Assembly (NCBI RefSeq): GCF_015265435.1
Contig: NZ_JABJWH010000015.1
Coordinates: forward strand, 38,779-102,778
Origin: Alloalcanivorax profundimaris
Lineage (GTDB): Bacteria; Pseudomonadota; Gammaproteobacteria; Pseudomonadales; Alcanivoracaceae
DNA length: 64,000 nucleotides
Reading direction: 5' to 3'
In this document: in pieces, positions 42,742 through 51,743 of the stretch
How the letters are laid out: every line of letters begins with the position of its first letter
How positions within the stretch are numbered: the stretch's first letter is position 1
Notes under the pieces: model-generated
The model's database searches: none
Told to the model about the DNA's origin: nothing
Seen by the model: the letters and a program-made list of their open reading frames with translations, nothing else
Translations under genes and position numbers: made by a program

Positions 42742-43350
42742 ATGCACGAGCACGAACCCCGCGCCCAGTTCACCCACATGGAAGACGGCACCGCCGAGGA
42801 CTGGAAGATCATCTCCCAGGCGTTCGGCGGCTTCGCCCGCGAGCTGCCCGACCGCGTCATCGAGCACCTCAAGCTGCTGGAAGGCGATTGCGGCGGCTTC
42901 CCGGTGGACCGTCTCACCCACTGCCTGCAGACCGCCACCCTGGCCTATCGCGACGGCCAGGACGAGGAATACGTGGTGTGCGCCCTGCTGCATGACATCG
43001 GCGATACCCTGGGCCCGTACAACCACGCCGACGTGGCCGCCAGCCTGCTGGAGCCCTTCGTCAGCGAGGAAAACCACTGGATGGTGAAGCACCACGCCAT
43101 CTTCCAGGGCTACTATTTCTTCAACCACCTGGGCCTGGATCGCAACCTGCGCGAGCAGTTCCGCGACCATCCCTGCTTCGAGCGCACCGTGGAATTCTGC
43201 GCCAAGTACGACGCCGCCGCCTTCGATCCGGAGCAGGAAACCCTGCCGCTGTCGTTCTTCGAACCCATGCTGCGCCGGGTCATGGCCAGCCCCAAGCGTT
43301 CGCTCTACAAGAAATCCCTGGATCCGCAACCCGCCGAACAGAACGCCTGA
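42742..43350 (+). CDS. HD-domain protein resembling PhnZ-type mixed-valent diiron oxygenases, 202 aa
   Basis: The HD-fold ligands can be placed: His60 (LTHCLQTA), His84-Asp85 (LLHDIGD), His95 (YNHADVAA), His117/118 (MVKHHAIFQGYY) and Asp157 (KYDAAAFD). A full set of four His plus extra His/Asp ligands, with a 24-residue H-to-HD spacing as in PhnZ, is typical of HD proteins that bind two metals. Some of these are phosphonate or inositol-type oxygenases rather than phosphohydrolases. Which reaction occurs here is not known. ATG 42742 has AGGAGAGC upstream. It is divergent from a Crp-family regulator. No phosphonate gene is in view. Confidence 0.8.
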   Translation: MHEHEPRAQFTHMEDGTAEDWKIISQAFGGFARELPDRVIEHLKLLEGDCGGFPVDRLTHCLQTATLAYRDGQDEEYVVCALLHDIGDTLGPYNHADVAASLLEPFVSEENHWMVKHHAIFQGYYFFNHLGLDRNLREQFRDHPCFERTVEFCAKYDAAAFDPEQETLPLSFFEPMLRRVMASPKRSLYKKSLDPQPAEQNA

Positions 43351-43503
43351 GCGACGCCGCGCGCCGGGCTCGCGTTCGCGGCGCGCGGATTGGGTGTGTA
43401 CACCTTTACTGTCAAAAACAGCGACATATTTCGGCCATCGCCGAGTCATACATCATCCTTAAGGTGAGCCCCGCGTAACTCGTCCTTACTCGGGAGACTC
43501 ATC

Positions 43504-45369
43504 ATGAATACCCTGCACCCGGCCCGGTGGCGCGCCACCTGGCTGACGTTTTTGTTGTGTCTTTTTCTCTCCGCCTGCGGCGGCGACAGCAGCTCCGGCG
43601 GCGGTGGCGGCGACACCACGCCACCGGACGGCAATGACGGTGAAGCCGCCAACGCCTTTACCCTGGCGGTACTGCCCGATACCCAGAAGTATTCCCGCTA
43701 TTCGCCGGAGCGTTATACCGTTCAGACGCAATGGATCGCGGACCATTACCAGGAAGAAAACATCAGGTTCACCGTGCACCTGGGGGATGTGGTGGACCGG
43801 CCCGGCGTGCCCGAGGAATGGGTGGAAGCCCGCGCCGCCATGCAGATTCTGGAGGCCAATCCGGACACCCCCTACAGCGTGCTGGCCGGCAACCACGACG
43901 TGATGAACAGCGGCCAGTGGGACGACCAGCGCACCCTGGCCAACGAACCCTTCCTGCAGCACTTCCCGGCATCCCTGCAGGCGTCCAACTTCGGCACCTT
44001 CCAGGGCACCGACGACACCGGCTTCAACAGCTATCACCTGTTCCAGGCCGACGGCCGTGAGTACCTGGTACTGGCCCTGGACTGGCTGCCGTCCCAGCAA
44101 ACCGTGGCCTGGGTACAGGACGTGCTCGACCAGCATCCGGAGACCCCCACGATTCTCACCACCCATCAATTGCTGGGCATCGGCTCCGATGGCGAAACCG
44201 CCGTGTTCACCCCGCTGGGCCAACAGTTGTGGGAAGACCTGATCCGCTCCAATGACCAGATTTTCCTCACCCTGAGCGGCCACAACCACGGTGAAGCCAC
44301 GCTGATCGGCAAGAACGACTACGGCCGCGACGTGGTGATGGTGGTGGTGGATTACCAGTCCGGTTTCTGGGGCGGCAACGGCATGATGCAGCTGGTGACC
44401 TTCAACGAGGCGGCCCAGCAACTGGACTTCCGCTCCTACTCACCCTGGGTGGCCGCCATTCCGGAAGCCGAGCGCCAGCCCCAGGATGAACTGTCCCGTT
44501 GGGAATTCAGCGTGCCGATGAACTTCGAGCGGCGTTTCGCCGACCTCAACCAGGGCACCGTCGCCGACGCCCCGGGCAACATCGAGGGCACCCAGGCCTA
44601 CTGGATTCTCGACGACGACCACCGCATCACCCGCGCCGACGGCTCGGTGCAGTTCCTGGACGCCTCCGGCAACGGCAACACCCTGGAGCTGGTGGACTAC
44701 AACGATCCCCAGGGCGCGCAAAGCGACTTCTTCGAGCTGCGCGACGACGCGCCGCCGTTCGGCTACGCCACCGGCACCGCCACCTTCCACGGCAACAACG
44801 ACATCGGCGGCTACTACCTGACCACCGGCGGGCCGGGCCTGACCTTTGAAAACAGCGCCGCCGGCAAGCCGGGCTATCTGCCGCAATACACCATCGAAGC
44901 CATCGTCCGCCTGCCGTCCGATTGGATGCGCGACCAGAACCAGTGGTCCGGCATCCTCAACCACGAGCCGGGCATCAGCCAGGTCTGCCAGTACCACGAG
45001 GTGGGCTGCTCCGGCAGCGACGCGTCCCTGGGCCTGAACGTGTCGTCCCTGAAGGAGTTTCAGTGGGTGAGCACCTCCCAGAACGGCAAGGGTCAGGACA
45101 ATTGGTCCTGGGAAGTGGCCAGCGATTACTGGTACCACATCGCTTTGGTGAACGATGGCGAACGGGTGCAAATGTACGTGGACGGTTCCCTGACCATGCG
45201 TACCGGCGTGGATCCGCAGCAGGGGCTGCTGGTGGAGCCGGGCCAGCCCTGGAACATCGGCATCAACAGCTGGCAGGGTAGCCCGGGCAATCTGTTCGCC
45301 GGCGACATCGCCGAGATTCGCATCAACAACCGGGTGCTGGATCGCAGCGAGTGGTTGTACAACCAATAA
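43504..45369 (+). CDS. Metallophosphoesterase lipoprotein with a LamG-like domain, 621 aa
   Basis: The signal peptide ends in LSAC (Cys25), followed by a Gly/Ser linker, so it is lipid-anchored in the envelope or exposed outside. A calcineurin-like phosphoesterase (residues about 50-330) has metal ligands in order: Asp59 (PDTQKY), Asp95 (GDVVD), Asn130-His131 (GNHD), His221 (TTHQ), and His260/His262 (GHNHG). The C-terminal part (about 450-621) is a LamG/concanavalin-like sandwich (YTIEAIVRLPSDW, YHIALVNDGERVQMYVDGSL, IAEIRINNRVLDRSEW), which commonly binds glycans. It probably hydrolyses an extracellular phosphoester, but the substrate is unknown. It is single, with a strong terminator. Confidence 0.9.
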   Translation: MNTLHPARWRATWLTFLLCLFLSACGGDSSSGGGGGDTTPPDGNDGEAANAFTLAVLPDTQKYSRYSPERYTVQTQWIADHYQEENIRFTVHLGDVVDRPGVPEEWVEARAAMQILEANPDTPYSVLAGNHDVMNSGQWDDQRTLANEPFLQHFPASLQASNFGTFQGTDDTGFNSYHLFQADGREYLVLALDWLPSQQTVAWVQDVLDQHPETPTILTTHQLLGIGSDGETAVFTPLGQQLWEDLIRSNDQIFLTLSGHNHGEATLIGKNDYGRDVVMVVVDYQSGFWGGNGMMQLVTFNEAAQQLDFRSYSPWVAAIPEAERQPQDELSRWEFSVPMNFERRFADLNQGTVADAPGNIEGTQAYWILDDDHRITRADGSVQFLDASGNGNTLELVDYNDPQGAQSDFFELRDDAPPFGYATGTATFHGNNDIGGYYLTTGGPGLTFENSAAGKPGYLPQYTIEAIVRLPSDWMRDQNQWSGILNHEPGISQVCQYHEVGCSGSDASLGLNVSSLKEFQWVSTSQNGKGQDNWSWEVASDYWYHIALVNDGERVQMYVDGSLTMRTGVDPQQGLLVEPGQPWNIGINSWQGSPGNLFAGDIAEIRINNRVLDRSEWLYNQ

Positions 45370-45387
45370 CGTTCCGGTCACCTCTTA

Positions 45388-45412
45388 AAGCGCCCCGCGG
45401 GGCGCTTTTTTT
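45388..45412 (+). terminator. Intrinsic terminator after the metallophosphoesterase gene
   Basis: AAGCGCCCC-GC-GGGGCGCTT is a perfect palindrome followed by a T-run, 18 bases after the stop codon. Confidence 0.92.
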
Positions 45413-45436
45413 ATGCGCGGGTTTTGCAGGGGAAGT

Positions 45437-45591
45437 GCCCTCCAGTTGGGACGCGTCTCGGTGTGGGCCCCCTTCCGGGAACGCCGCAAGTACGTCCCTG
45501 TAGGCTCCCTTTCGAACGTCCTGTTCTCAAGGGTCCCGGAAGGGGGCCCACACCGAGACGCTACGAGGTGGCGTCCCGCGCGGCTTTGTAG
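45437..45591. repeat. Long structured palindromic repeat, copy 3
   Basis: Perfect 28-bp arms lie at 45453-45480 and 45534-45561 (GCGTCTCGGTGTGGGCCCCC... and its complement). The inner hairpin region (about 45510-45528, TTCGAACGTCCTGTTCTCAA) is the most diverged of the four copies, with about five of eight pairs kept. The orientation is the same as copy 1. The conserved flank matching CTACAAAGCCGCGCG lies at its right end (to 45591). It sits after a terminator, between convergent genes. Confidence 0.9.
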
Positions 45592-45608
45592 ATTTGGGTG
45601 GAGAGGCT

Positions 45609-45688
45609 GTAGGAGCGACTTCAGTCGCGATGGAGATGGCACCGCCGCTGATCGCAACTGAAGCGGAACGCCGCCCAGTCGCTCCTAC
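45609..45688. repeat. REP pair overlapping the 3' end of cobQ
   Basis: GTAGGAGCGACTTCAGTCGCGAT (45609-45631) faces ATCGCAACTGAAGCGGAACGCCGCCC...CGCTCCTAC (45651-45688). The cobQ stop codon (TAG on the minus strand, 45687-45685) is part of the second unit's GTAG head. With the terminator and palindrome copy 3 this pair accounts for the whole 315-base gap. Confidence 0.88.
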
Positions 45689-47136
45689 ATAGGGTTCAGA
45701 AGCGCGAGGAGGGCGCCGGTGTCCAGGTGCTGGTCGATGGCGTTGGCAAGGCGGTCCAGGTCGTGCTGGCGGTGGTGGTGGTAATCGATGGCGGCGGCGC
45801 TGTCGGCCAGGCCGGCCCAGCGCAGCAGGGCGTCGGTGGTGCCCGGGTCATCGAACAGGCCGTGCAAATAGGTGCCGCGAATGCGGTCGTCGTCGCTGAG
45901 GGCGCCGTCGTCGCGGCCGTCCAGCCGCAGTAAGGGGCGGCCCAGGGCGGGGCCTTCGCTGACGCCGTTGTGGATCTCGTAGCCATGGATCGGCACGCCG
46001 TCCGGCAGCAGGGTGCCGCTCACGTTGCGCAGCTGCTTGCCGCGAACCAGGGTGGTGCGCAGGGCCAGCCAGCCCAGGCCATTGTCGCCGCCGGGGTCGC
46101 CCTCCAGACCGTCCGGGTCCTCGATGCGCTCGCCCAGCATCTGGAAGCCGCCGCAGATGCCCAGCACCTTGCCGCCGAAGCGCAGGTGCCGCTCGATCTC
46201 CCGGTCCCAGCCCTGTTCGCGCAGGAACGCCAGGTCGGCGCGGGTGGCCTTGCTGCCGGGCAGGATCACCAGGTCCGCCGCCGGCCAGGGGCGGCCCGTT
46301 TCGGCGAAGCGCAGCTCCACGCCCGGGTGCAGGCGCAGGGGGTCGAAGTCGTTGTGGTTGCTCATACGCGGCAGCAGCGGCACGGTCACCTTGAGCGCGC
46401 CGTGGTGGTGCTCGCCGCCGCCGGCCACCGCGTCCTCCGCGTCCAGCATCAGGCCGTGCAGGTAGGGCAGCACGCCGAGCACCGGCTTGCCGGTGCGTTG
46501 TTCCAGCCAGTCCAGGCCGCTTTGCAGCAGCGCCGGGTCGCCGCGAAAGCGGTTGATCACGAAGCCCTGAATGCGCGCCCGCTCTTCCGGCGGCAGCACT
46601 TCCAGGGTGCCGACGATCTGGGCGAACACGCCGCCCCGGTCGATGTCGGCCACCAGGATCACCGGGCAGTCGGCCAGCTCGGCGAAGCCCATGTTGGCGA
46701 TGTCGTTGGCGCGCAGGTTGATCTCCGCCGGGCTGCCGGCGCCCTCGGCGATGACCACGTCATGGCGTGTCGATAAGGCCTGCCAGGCATCGCGCACCGC
46801 GTCCCGGGCGGTCGCCTTGAACGCGTGGTAATCGAGCGCGTCCATGTTGCCGTGCACCCGCCCGCGCAGAATCACCTGGGCGCCCCGGTCGGTCTGCGGC
46901 TTGAGCAGCACCGGATTCATATCCGAATGCAACGGCACTCCCGCCGCCAGTGCCTGCAACGCGGTGGACCGCCCCACCTCGCCGCCGTCCTCGCTGACCG
47001 CGCTGTTCAGCGCCATGTTCTGTGGCTTGAACGGCGCCACCCCCACCCCGCGCCGCGCCAGCCACCGGCACAACGCCGCCACCACCAGCGTCTTGCCGGC
47101 GTCGGAGGTGGTGCCCTGAACCATCAACGTCGTCAC
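45685..47136 (-). CDS. cobQ: Cobyric acid synthase, 483 aa
   Basis: CobQ (CbiP) amidates adenosylcobyrinic acid a,c-diamide at the b, d, e and g side chains with glutamine and ATP. The N-terminal ATP-binding dethiobiotin-synthetase-like domain starts [16 protein letters not shown] and contains [10 protein letters not shown]. The C-terminal glutamine amidotransferase has its nucleophile in [11 protein letters not shown] and His in [13 protein letters not shown] 47136 overlaps the cobO stop (GTGA); an ATG at 47124 would lose four residues. It is the last gene of the btuB-to-cobQ operon. Its stop codon lies in a REP unit, so the original end may have been replaced. Confidence 0.96.
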   Translation of the reverse strand: MTTLMVQGTTSDAGKTLVVAALCRWLARRGVGVAPFKPQNMALNSAVSEDGGEVGRSTALQALAAGVPLHSDMNPVLLKPQTDRGAQVILRGRVHGNMDALDYHAFKATARDAVRDAWQALSTRHDVVIAEGAGSPAEINLRANDIANMGFAELADCPVILVADIDRGGVFAQIVGTLEVLPPEERARIQGFVINRFRGDPALLQSGLDWLEQRTGKPVLGVLPYLHGLMLDAEDAVAGGGEHHHGALKVTVPLLPRMSNHNDFDPLRLHPGVELRFAETGRPWPAADLVILPGSKATRADLAFLREQGWDREIERHLRFGGKVLGICGGFQMLGERIEDPDGLEGDPGGDNGLGWLALRTTLVRGKQLRNVSGTLLPDGVPIHGYEIHNGVSEGPALGRPLLRLDGRDDGALSDDDRIRGTYLHGLFDDPGTTDALLRWAGLADSAAAIDYHHHRQHDLDRLANAIDQHLDTGALLALLNPM

Positions 47137-47744
47137 AACTCCACGCCTTTCTGCGCGCGGATGCCCTGATCCTTGAACGCGTGTTTGACGACTTTCATTT
47201 CCGTGACCGTGTCCGCCAGCTCGATCAGTTGCTTGGGCGCGTAGCGGCCAGTGACCACGGCGTGTTGCAGGGGCGGGCGGTTCTGCAGGTCGTCGAGCAC
47301 CGTGTCCAGGTCCAGGTAGTCGTAGCGCAGGGCGATGTTCAGTTCGTCCAGCAACACCAGATGGTAGCTGTCGTCACGCAGCATCTTCCGGGCCACCGCC
47401 CAGGCCGCCTCGGCGGCGGCCACGTCCCGCTGCCGGTCCTGGGTGTCCCAGGTGTAGCCCTCGCCCATCACGTGGTAGTCCACGTTGGGCAGGTCGCGGA
47501 AGAAGGCTTCCTCGCCGGTGCTGAAGGCGCCCTTGATGAACTGCACCACGCCCACCTTGTAGCCGTGGCCCAGGGCCCGGGCCAGCATGCCGAAGCCGGA
47601 GCTGCTCTTGCCCTTGCCCGGGCCGGTGAGTACCAGCAGCACGCCCTGGTCCTTGTCGGCGCGGGCGATGCGCTCCTGCATGATCCGTTGCTTTTTCGCC
47701 ATGCGTTCGGCGTGGCGTCGCGGGGTCTTGGCGTCTTCGCGCAT
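47133..47744 (-). CDS. cobO: Corrinoid adenosyltransferase (CobO/BtuR family), 203 aa
   Basis: This enzyme transfers the adenosyl group from ATP to reduced cobalt in cob(I)yrinic acid a,c-diamide or salvaged corrinoids. P-loop [17 protein letters not shown] is at residues about 40-56. ADVITEM-like [15 protein letters not shown] closes the domain, and [18 protein letters not shown] carries the Walker B region. ATG 47744 has AGGAGACC upstream, 12 bases after the cobB stop codon. It overlaps cobQ by four bases. Length and order fit the CobA/CobO type rather than the PduO type. Confidence 0.95.
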   Translation of the reverse strand: MREDAKTPRRHAERMAKKQRIMQERIARADKDQGVLLVLTGPGKGKSSSGFGMLARALGHGYKVGVVQFIKGAFSTGEEAFFRDLPNVDYHVMGEGYTWDTQDRQRDVAAAEAAWAVARKMLRDDSYHLVLLDELNIALRYDYLDLDTVLDDLQNRPPLQHAVVTGRYAPKQLIELADTVTEMKVVKHAFKDQGIRAQKGVEL

Positions 47745-47756
47745 GGAGGTCTCCTG

Positions 47757-49079
47757 TTACTGGGAAGGGGGAAAGCGGCCTTCGAGGATAGAGGCCACCA
47801 GCGTCGGCGACGAAGGAAAGTAGCCGTGGAAGAAACTGGCCACCAGACCGTTTTTCACGAATACCGGCTCGCCACCGGTGCCGCTTTGTTTCTCGCTGAA
47901 CAGTTGGGCGGCCGGCGCGTTTTCCAAGGTGGCGTGGTGGAAGGTGTGGCCGCGCAGTTCGTGATCGCCCAGGCGCAGGGCGTGCATGCCCAGCCCCTGG
48001 AGTTTCCGCGTTAGCCGTGCCGTGCCGGGCAGCAGCCCGAAGCCTTGGTGGGCTTCGTCGTCGCCGTCCACCACCGTTTCCAGGCAGCTCATCAGGCCGC
48101 CGCATTCCGCCAGGATGGGTTTGGCGGCCTGATGGTGGGCGCGGATCGTCTCGCGCAGGGCGGTGTTGGCGGCCAGGGCGGCGCCGTGCAGTTCCGGGTA
48201 GCCGCCGGCCAGCCAGAGCGCATCCACCGCCGGTAGCGTGGTGTCGGCCAGGGGCGAGAAGAAGTGGAGCTCGGCGCCCAGGTCGCGCAGCAGGTCCAGG
48301 TTGGCCGGGTACAGAAAGGCGAAGGCCGCGTCCCGGGCCACGCCGATCCGTTTGCCTTCCAGCAGGCGGGGTGGCGGCGCCGGGCGTGGAGCGTTGAAAG
48401 TCACCGGCGCCGGCAGCCGGTCGAGGCCGGCCTCGGCGAGCACGGCGGCGGCCTGGTCCAGGCGTTGGTCCAGATCGTCCAGCTCGCCGGCCTGGACCAG
48501 GCCGAGATGGCGCTCGGGCAGCGTCATGGCCTCGTGGCGCGGCACCGCGCCCAGCAGGGTCAGGTCCGCCGGCAGGCCCTCGGCGAGCAGATCGCCGTGG
48601 CGGGGGCTGGCCACCCGGTTTGCGATCACCTCTCGCACCGTGAGGTCGTCCCGGTAGCGGGCCAGGCCCAGGGCCACGGCGCCGAAGGTCTGGGCCATGC
48701 CCCAGGCGTCGATCACCGGAATCGCCGGGATGCCCGCCAGCACCGCCAGGTCGGCGCTGGACGGGGTGCCGTCAAACAGGCCCATGGCTCCTTCCGCCAG
48801 AATCAGATCCGCCTGCGTGGCCGCCTCGGCCAGCCGCCAGCGGCATTCCGCTTCGCCGGTCATCCAGGGTTGAAGCTGGTACACCGGCGCGCCGCTGGCC
48901 CGCTCCAGGACCATGGGGTCCAGGTAGTCTGGCCCGAACTTGAACACCCGGACCCGGCGGCCGGCGTTGCGGTGCAGCCGGGCCAGGGCGGCGGTGATCA
49001 GTGATTTGCCCTGGCCGGAGCCGGGGGCGCTGATCAGGGCGGCCGGCACGGTGCCGGCGAACGATTCGTTAGCGGTCAT
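47757..49079 (-). CDS. cobB: Cobyrinic acid a,c-diamide synthase, 440 aa
   Basis: CobB (CbiA) uses glutamine and ATP to amidate the a and c side chains of (hydrogeno)cobyrinic acid. The N-terminal ATPase half has SAPGSGQGKSLITAALARLHR and FKFGPDYLDPMVL. The C-terminal glutamine amidotransferase has the Cys nucleophile in ILAECGGLM and a closing FFHGYFPS. The start overlaps the btuD stop by 11 bases. Its presence beside cobQ suggests that cobyrinic acid is made by the cell, not just that late corrinoids are salvaged, although no ring-synthesis gene is in the window. Confidence 0.95.
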   Translation of the reverse strand: MTANESFAGTVPAALISAPGSGQGKSLITAALARLHRNAGRRVRVFKFGPDYLDPMVLERASGAPVYQLQPWMTGEAECRWRLAEAATQADLILAEGAMGLFDGTPSSADLAVLAGIPAIPVIDAWGMAQTFGAVALGLARYRDDLTVREVIANRVASPRHGDLLAEGLPADLTLLGAVPRHEAMTLPERHLGLVQAGELDDLDQRLDQAAAVLAEAGLDRLPAPVTFNAPRPAPPPRLLEGKRIGVARDAAFAFLYPANLDLLRDLGAELHFFSPLADTTLPAVDALWLAGGYPELHGAALAANTALRETIRAHHQAAKPILAECGGLMSCLETVVDGDDEAHQGFGLLPGTARLTRKLQGLGMHALRLGDHELRGHTFHHATLENAPAAQLFSEKQSGTGGEPVFVKNGLVASFFHGYFPSSPTLVASILEGRFPPSQ

Positions 49080-49866
49080 GGTCCACCGGGTCTCCAGGGT
49101 CGGGGGTGGGCACGAACACGGGCGCGCCGCCCACCCGGGTCATGGTCAGCGGCTGGCCGTACAGCCGTTCCAGGGCGCGGGGCTCGAGCATCACCTCGGC
49201 GGGGCCGGCGCAGTGCTGGCCGTCCGGGAACAGCAATAGAAGATGGTCGCACCAGCGTGCCGCCAGGTTCAGATCGTGCAGGCCCATCACCACGGTGGCG
49301 CCGCGCCGGGCCTGGCCGGCGAGCAGCCGCATCACCGCTACCTGGTGGTGCAGGTCCAGGTGGTTGGTGGGCTCGTCGGCCAGCCACAGGGCCGGGGTCT
49401 GGGTGAGGGCGGTGGCGATGGCCACCCGCTGGCGCTCGCCGCCGGACAGGGTGGTCACCAGCCGGTCCGCCAGGTGATCCACCGCCAGGGCGGCCAGGGC
49501 CTCCCGGGCCAGACGCAGGTCCTCGGCCCCTTCCCGTTGCCAGGGGGCCAGGAATGGGTGGCGGCCTATCAAGGCGGTTTCCAGCACCGTGGCCGGGAAG
49601 CCGTCCTGGCGCTCCTGGAACACCAGGGCCAGGCGCCGGGCCACCGCCTTGCGTTTGAGGGTGGCCAGAGGCGCGCCGTCCAGGTAGACCCGGCCGGCGC
49701 GGGGCGGGTGCAGCCCGGCCAGGGTGTGCAGCAGGGTGGTCTTGCCGGCGCCGTTGGGTCCCAGAATGCCCCAGCGCTGGCCCGGGGCCAGGCACAGCGA
49801 CAGCGGCCGGCCATCGGCGCGGCCAGGAATGTCGATCACCAGGTTGCGGGTCTCCAGCGTCGCCAT
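49069..49866 (-). CDS. btuD: Vitamin B12 ABC transporter ATPase, 265 aa
   Basis: This is the ATP-hydrolysing subunit of the BtuCDF importer (FecCD/BtuCD-type). Walker A is GPNGAGKTTLLHTL (residues about 34-47); the signature motif is TLSGGERQRVAIATAL, with Walker B LWLADEPTNHLDL. The C-terminal HCAGPAEVMLEPRALERLYG is of the Fe-siderophore/B12 ATPase type. Its ATG overlaps the btuC TGA by one base. The cobalamin role is assigned from the operon, since siderophore ATPases look alike. Confidence 0.92.
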   Translation of the reverse strand: MATLETRNLVIDIPGRADGRPLSLCLAPGQRWGILGPNGAGKTTLLHTLAGLHPPRAGRVYLDGAPLATLKRKAVARRLALVFQERQDGFPATVLETALIGRHPFLAPWQREGAEDLRLAREALAALAVDHLADRLVTTLSGGERQRVAIATALTQTPALWLADEPTNHLDLHHQVAVMRLLAGQARRGATVVMGLHDLNLAARWCDHLLLLFPDGQHCAGPAEVMLEPRALERLYGQPLTMTRVGGAPVFVPTPDPGDPVDHDR

Positions 49867-50846
49867 CAGCGGCTCCGGTACAGCAGGAACAGGAAGGTGG
49901 GCACCCCGAGCAGGGCGGTGATCACGCCCACCGGCAACTGCTCCGGGGCCAGCAGGGTGCGCGCCAGGGTGTCCGCCAGGGTCAGCAGGGCGCCACCGGC
50001 CAGCACGCTGGCCGGCAGGATCAGGCGCTGGTCGTTGCCCAGCAGCAGGCGCAGCATGTGCGGCACCACCAGCCCCACGAAGCCGACGCTGCCGGCGGTG
50101 GTCACCGCCACCGCGGTGAGCAGGCTGGCCAGCACGTAGACGGTGATTTCCAGGGGCCGCACCGCCACCCCCAACGCCGCCGCCTGCAGCGGTCCCCGGG
50201 CCAGCACGTTGAGCCCGCGCCCCAGCGGCAGGGTGACCAGCAGGGCCGGCGCCAGCACCAGCCAGGCGGCCAGCGGCGAGCGGGCATAGCTCAGGTCGCC
50301 CATCAGCCAGTAGAGCATGCCGGGCAGTTGGTCGGCGGGGCTCAGAGTGAGCAGGAAGGTGACCACGGCGCTCCAGCCGGCGGCCACCACCACGCCGGTG
50401 AGCAGCAGCCGGGTGGGCGTCCAGCCGCCCACGCCCTGGGCCAGGCCGAACACCACCAGGGTGGAGAGCAGCGCCCCGGCGAAGGCGGCGCCGGACACGC
50501 CGAAGGTCGCCGCGCCCAGCAGCATGGCGCCCAGGGCACCCACCGCCGCGCCGCCGGACAGGCCCAGCACGTAGGGGTCCGCCAGGGGGTTGCGCAGCAA
50601 TACCTGCATCAGGGCGCCGGCCAGGGACAGCAGGCCGCCGGTGGCGAAGGCCGCCAGCGCCCGGGGCAGGCGCAGGGACAGCAGCAGCTCCCGGTGCAGC
50701 GGGTCGCCGCCGCCGGTGAGCACCGCCAGCAGCTGCGTCACCGTGATCGGCACGCTGCCCACCGCCAGGGCGGCGGCCACCGCCAGCAGGCCGATGCCGG
50801 CCAGCAGCGCCAGGGCCGCCAGGCCCCGGCCGCTAACGCCGGGCAC
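49866..50846 (-). CDS. btuC: Vitamin B12 ABC transporter permease, 326 aa
   Basis: This FecCD-type permease with about ten membrane helices forms the BtuC2 channel. Family stretches are LRLPRALAAFATGGLLSLAGALMQVLLRNPLADPYVLGLSGGAAVGA, LLLTGVVVAAGWSAVVTFLL and GFVGLVVPHMLRLLLGNDQRLILPASVLAGG. GTG 50846 is the likely start, overlapping the btuF stop by 14 bases. Strong coupling with btuF and btuD and the riboswitch-controlled operon support a B12 rather than iron role. Confidence 0.93.
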   Translation of the reverse strand: MPGVSGRGLAALALLAGIGLLAVAAALAVGSVPITVTQLLAVLTGGGDPLHRELLLSLRLPRALAAFATGGLLSLAGALMQVLLRNPLADPYVLGLSGGAAVGALGAMLLGAATFGVSGAAFAGALLSTLVVFGLAQGVGGWTPTRLLLTGVVVAAGWSAVVTFLLTLSPADQLPGMLYWLMGDLSYARSPLAAWLVLAPALLVTLPLGRGLNVLARGPLQAAALGVAVRPLEITVYVLASLLTAVAVTTAGSVGFVGLVVPHMLRLLLGNDQRLILPASVLAGGALLTLADTLARTLLAPEQLPVGVITALLGVPTFLFLLYRSR

Positions 50847-51726
50847 GGGCGGTCTCCAGGTGCCGGCACAGCAGCCGGGTGCCTTCCAGCATCTGCGGAG
50901 TGGGGCGCTGCAGGGTGGAGGGCGGCACGAAGAACAGGTTATCCCGTTGCACCGCGGTGAGCGCCGGGAACCGTTTCCAGAGTTCCAGCCACTCCGGATT
51001 GTCCTCGCCCATGCCGCCGGCGACGATGGCCTCCGGGTCCTTGGCGATCACCGCTTCCTTGCCGATGCGCGGCGCCAGGGTAGGCAGGTCGGCGAACACA
51101 TTGACGCCGCCACACACCCGAATCGCCTCGCTGATCAGATGCTCGCCGTTCACCGTCATCAGCGGCTCTTCCCAGACCTCGTAGAACACCGGCACCGGAT
51201 CGGCGTCGGCGTAACGGTGGCGCAGGGCGGCGATGCCGTCGCGAAAATGGTCGGCGGCGGCGCGGCCGGTCCGTTCGGTGCCGGCCAGCACGGAAAAACG
51301 CTCCAGGGTGTCGGCCACGTCGGCGAAGCGCAGCGGTTCGCTCCGGTAGATGGTGAGCCCCAGTTCCTCCAGCCGTTGCACCTGGGTCTCCGGGTTGCCG
51401 CTGATCCAGGCCACCACCAAGTCCGGTTTCAGGGCCAGCACCGCTTCCATGTCCAGGCGCTTGTAGCTGCCCACCCGGGGCAGCGCCTTGGCCGCCGGCG
51501 GGAAGTCACTGAAGCTGACCGCGCCCACCAGGCGCTCGCCGGCGCCGGCGTTGAACAGCAGTTCCGTGGCGCCGGGGGACAGCGCCACGATGCGCTCCGC
51601 CGGTTGCTCCAGGCACACCCGCCGGCCCGCGTCGTCGTCCACGCAGACCCGGGCGGAGGCGGCCAGGGCCGGCAGCATCAGCAGCAGGGCGAGGACAAAA
51701 CGGGGTTTCGGCGGGTGACAGGCCAT
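50833..51726 (-). CDS. btuF: Vitamin B12 periplasmic binding protein, 297 aa
   Basis: A signal peptide (FVLALLLMLPALAASA) is followed by a two-lobed helical binding fold. RIVALSPGATELLFNAGAGERLVGAVSFSDFPPAAKALPRVGSY at residues about 45-88 is close to BtuF/siderophore-binding proteins, and VFYEVWEEPLMTVNGEHLISEAIRVCGG marks the second lobe. Two cysteines in the mature N-terminus (RVCVDDDAGRRVC) could form a disulfide. ATG 51726 lies 17 bases after the btuB stop. It delivers cobalamin from BtuB to BtuCD. Confidence 0.93.
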   Translation of the reverse strand: MACHPPKPRFVLALLLMLPALAASARVCVDDDAGRRVCLEQPAERIVALSPGATELLFNAGAGERLVGAVSFSDFPPAAKALPRVGSYKRLDMEAVLALKPDLVVAWISGNPETQVQRLEELGLTIYRSEPLRFADVADTLERFSVLAGTERTGRAAADHFRDGIAALRHRYADADPVPVFYEVWEEPLMTVNGEHLISEAIRVCGGVNVFADLPTLAPRIGKEAVIAKDPEAIVAGGMGEDNPEWLELWKRFPALTAVQRDNLFFVPPSTLQRPTPQMLEGTRLLCRHLETARARR

Positions 51727-51743
51727 GGGGCTCCCGGGTCGGA

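Noticed and set aside
43400..43430. Possible Pho box before the metallophosphoesterase (CTGTCAA...GCGACAT)
   Set aside because: The second half-site does not match CTGTCAT at the required 11-base spacing.
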